Positions 6,137 through 7,299 of a stretch of 7,299 bases of DNA are shown in pieces. The translations under genes and the position numbers were made by a program. Origin of the DNA: Oscillospiraceae bacterium (GTDB lineage: Bacteria > Bacillota > Clostridia > Oscillospirales > Acutalibacteraceae); contig JAQWBK010000008.1 of assembly GCA_028706415.1 (NCBI GenBank), positions 20,992-28,290 of the forward strand. Reading direction: 5' to 3'. The notes beneath the pieces are model-generated. The model was not told the origin of the DNA. It searched no databases and worked only from the letters and a program-made list of their open reading frames with translations. Each line of letters begins with the position of its first letter. The first letter of the stretch is position 1.

Positions 6137-6724
6137 TCATGAAAAAGCAATGTGTTCCAGTAGAATTTTAAGACCTATCCCGATTAAAACAATACCGCCT
6201 GCAATCTCGGCTTTTTTGCCGAATACATTACCGAAACGGCAGCCGATAATAACCCCGCAATAGCATAAAACAAAGGTTACTATTGCAATTATCAAGCAGG
6301 CAAGCAAATATCCGTATTCCAGAGAAAACACTCCTTGGTGGGGCATAACCGCAAAGGAGGCCCCGACAGCAAGAGCATCTATGCTGGTTGCAATCGCCAT
6401 TACCAGCACCGATCTCCATCGGCTGGGATCGCTGACCGGCAGTTCATCCCCACTGCGAAAGGCCTCGAACAGCATCTTACACCCGACAAACCCAAGCAGG
6501 GAAAAAGCAATCCAGTGATCAATAGCCTCAAATTTGTCTGAAAAGGTTCTGGCTATGGTGTATCCTATAAGGGGCATTATCCCCTGAAAAATACCAAAGC
6601 TGCCTGAAATCCGTAAATTTTGGCGGCGGGTTGTAAAACATAAAACCATACCGTTACTGACAGATACCGCCAAGGCATCCATAGAAAGCCCGACGGCAAT
6701 CAGCAACAGTATAAAGATACTCAT
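6137..6724 (-). CDS. mntP: Putative manganese efflux pump MntP
   Basis: A 195-residue membrane protein of the MntP (YebN, formerly DUF204) family, which exports Mn2+ to prevent toxicity. It has about six hydrophobic helices built as two homologous halves. Each half carries the signature: GLSMDALAVSVSNG in helix one and ATSIDALAVGASF in helix four. The membrane aspartates are D16 and D116 from the chosen start; the equivalents in the E. coli protein (D16 and D118) are important for export. The ATG at 6724 (MSIFILLL) is preferred over the in-frame ATG at 6736. The AAAGGA site directly abuts the upstream ATG but lies 11 bases from 6724, and family members typically begin here. It is the first gene of the minus-strand run, with its own consensus promoter. 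The leader of about 40 bases is too short for a yybP-ykoY manganese riboswitch. Confidence 0.93.
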   Translation of the reverse strand: MSIFILLLIAVGLSMDALAVSVSNGMVLCFTTRRQNLRISGSFGIFQGIMPLIGYTIARTFSDKFEAIDHWIAFSLLGFVGCKMLFEAFRSGDELPVSDPSRWRSVLVMAIATSIDALAVGASFAVMPHQGVFSLEYGYLLACLIIAIVTFVLCYCGVIIGCRFGNVFGKKAEIAGGIVLIGIGLKILLEHIAFS

Positions 6725-6769
6725 AGGATTTTTCATCCTTTCATATAGTGCATTATTTTACAGGACTAG

Positions 6770-6798
6770 ATTATATATTATGGCAATCCGCCTGTCAA
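6770..6798 (-). promoter_or_regulatory. Consensus sigma-A promoter for mntP and downstream genes
   Basis: Read on the minus strand, TTGACA (6793-6798) and TATAAT (6770-6775) match the consensus perfectly with the ideal 17-base spacer. Initiation is expected near 6763, giving a leader of about 39 bases. I saw no convincing metalloregulator site overlapping it. The next four genes have no comparably strong promoter in their gaps, so this one probably serves all five through to tadA. Confidence 0.85.
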
Positions 6799-6847
6799 AC
6801 GGCAGATGGTTGCCGGCTATGCTTTTTAACCGAGTTGGGAAATAAAA

Positions 6848-7299
6848 CTACTTCACATATCGATTGAAATCTTTGCTGGTTTTTAAGCTTCCGTCATGCA
6901 TAACCCACAGTGCTTGGGTGTCCGGAAGACTGTCAATCAATTCAAGACCCTGCTCATACGGCAGGCAGAAAACCGCGGTAGACAGTCCGTCGGCAATTCC
7001 GGAATCTTTGCAAATTATTGTAATAGCCTTAAAATAATCGGCAGGGAAAAGGGTGACGGGGTCGATAATATGATGATAGTTTTTATCGCCAACCGTGTAA
7101 TATCGTTCGTATATTCCGCTTGTAACCACCGACATATCCATTATTTCCACCCTGAGCAGATCTTCGCTTTGGGTGTCGGGGTTTTGAATCCCTACCTTCC
7201 AGTAGTCTTTGCCGTTTTTATTTCCGATAGCTCTGACATTACCCCCGATGCTTAAAAGTGCCGACTGATATCCGAGAGCAACAGCTTTTTTTGCAGCCT
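6848..7299 (-). CDS. apbE: FAD:protein FMN transferase ApbE, 3' part (runs off right edge)
   Basis: Encodes the last 150 residues of an ApbE-type flavin transferase, a usually membrane-anchored or exported Mg2+-dependent enzyme that attaches FMN from FAD to a threonine of target flavoproteins such as Rnf/Nqr subunits. The N-terminal half, including any signal peptide, lies beyond the edge; the family is about 330 residues. Visible motifs in order are LLSIGGNVRAIG, VVTSGIYERYYTVGDKNYHHIIDP (7142 downward), SGIADGLSTAVF, and the C-terminal ALWVMHDGSLK. The usual DPxTG after the double histidine reads DPVTLFPADYF, a variant I recall from clostridial members. The frame is open through the edge with no internal stop, and the gene ends in TAG. 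It lies upstream of mntP on the same strand, with 123 bases between; mntP has its own promoter, so coupling is not required. Confidence 0.92.
   Translation of the reverse strand, partial: AAKKAVALGYQSALLSIGGNVRAIGNKNGKDYWKVGIQNPDTQSEDLLRVEIMDMSVVTSGIYERYYTVGDKNYHHIIDPVTLFPADYFKAITIICKDSGIADGLSTAVFCLPYEQGLELIDSLPDTQALWVMHDGSLKTSKDFNRYVK

Noticed and set aside
6796..6815. Possible terminator for apbE (CGGCA-N6-TGCCG followed by TTT on the minus strand)
   Set aside because: The stem is only five base pairs and the T-run only three. It also overlaps the -35 box of the mntP promoter, so there is too little to call it.

Overview
The window reads as ordinary chromosome of a low-to-mid GC Gram-positive anaerobe, most likely in the Clostridia (Oscillospiraceae-like). 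This rests on consensus sigma-A promoters, AAAGG/GGAGG ribosome binding sites, an Aquifex-type aconitase, a clostridial-style HD protein and the ApbE subtype. The assignment is inference; there is no rRNA or other marker to fix the taxon.

Layout. (1) Positions 1-902, minus strand: the N-terminal 300 codons of an aconitase, running off the left edge, with a consensus promoter at 957-986. (2) Positions 903-1392: a 490-base gene-free stretch. It holds the aconitase promoter, a weak plus-strand promoter candidate, a 159-bp element bounded by perfect 18-bp inverted repeats (1122-1280, MITE-like), and a hairpin-rich leader. (3) Positions 1393-2735, plus strand: an HD-domain phosphohydrolase and a HAD phosphatase, 35 bases apart. 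(4) A strong bidirectional terminator at 2767-2803 between converging transcription units. (5) Positions 2811-6724, minus strand: five closely spaced genes, transcribed in the order mntP (Mn efflux), amidohydrolase, VanZ-GtrA-like membrane protein, CPBP intramembrane protease, tadA (tRNA adenosine deaminase). A consensus promoter at 6770-6798 drives mntP and probably the whole run. (6) Positions 6848-7299, minus strand: the C-terminal half of ApbE, running off the right edge.

The genes do not form an obvious single pathway. They are mostly housekeeping and membrane functions: metal homeostasis, tRNA editing, flavinylation, a TCA-type enzyme and generic hydrolases. No defence system, CRISPR array, prophage, tRNA or rRNA was seen. 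The most noteworthy items are the VanZ-GtrA-like domain combination and the MITE-like element with two competing internal hairpins, lying where it may enter the 5' leader of the HD gene. I found no convincing evidence of a previously undescribed system.
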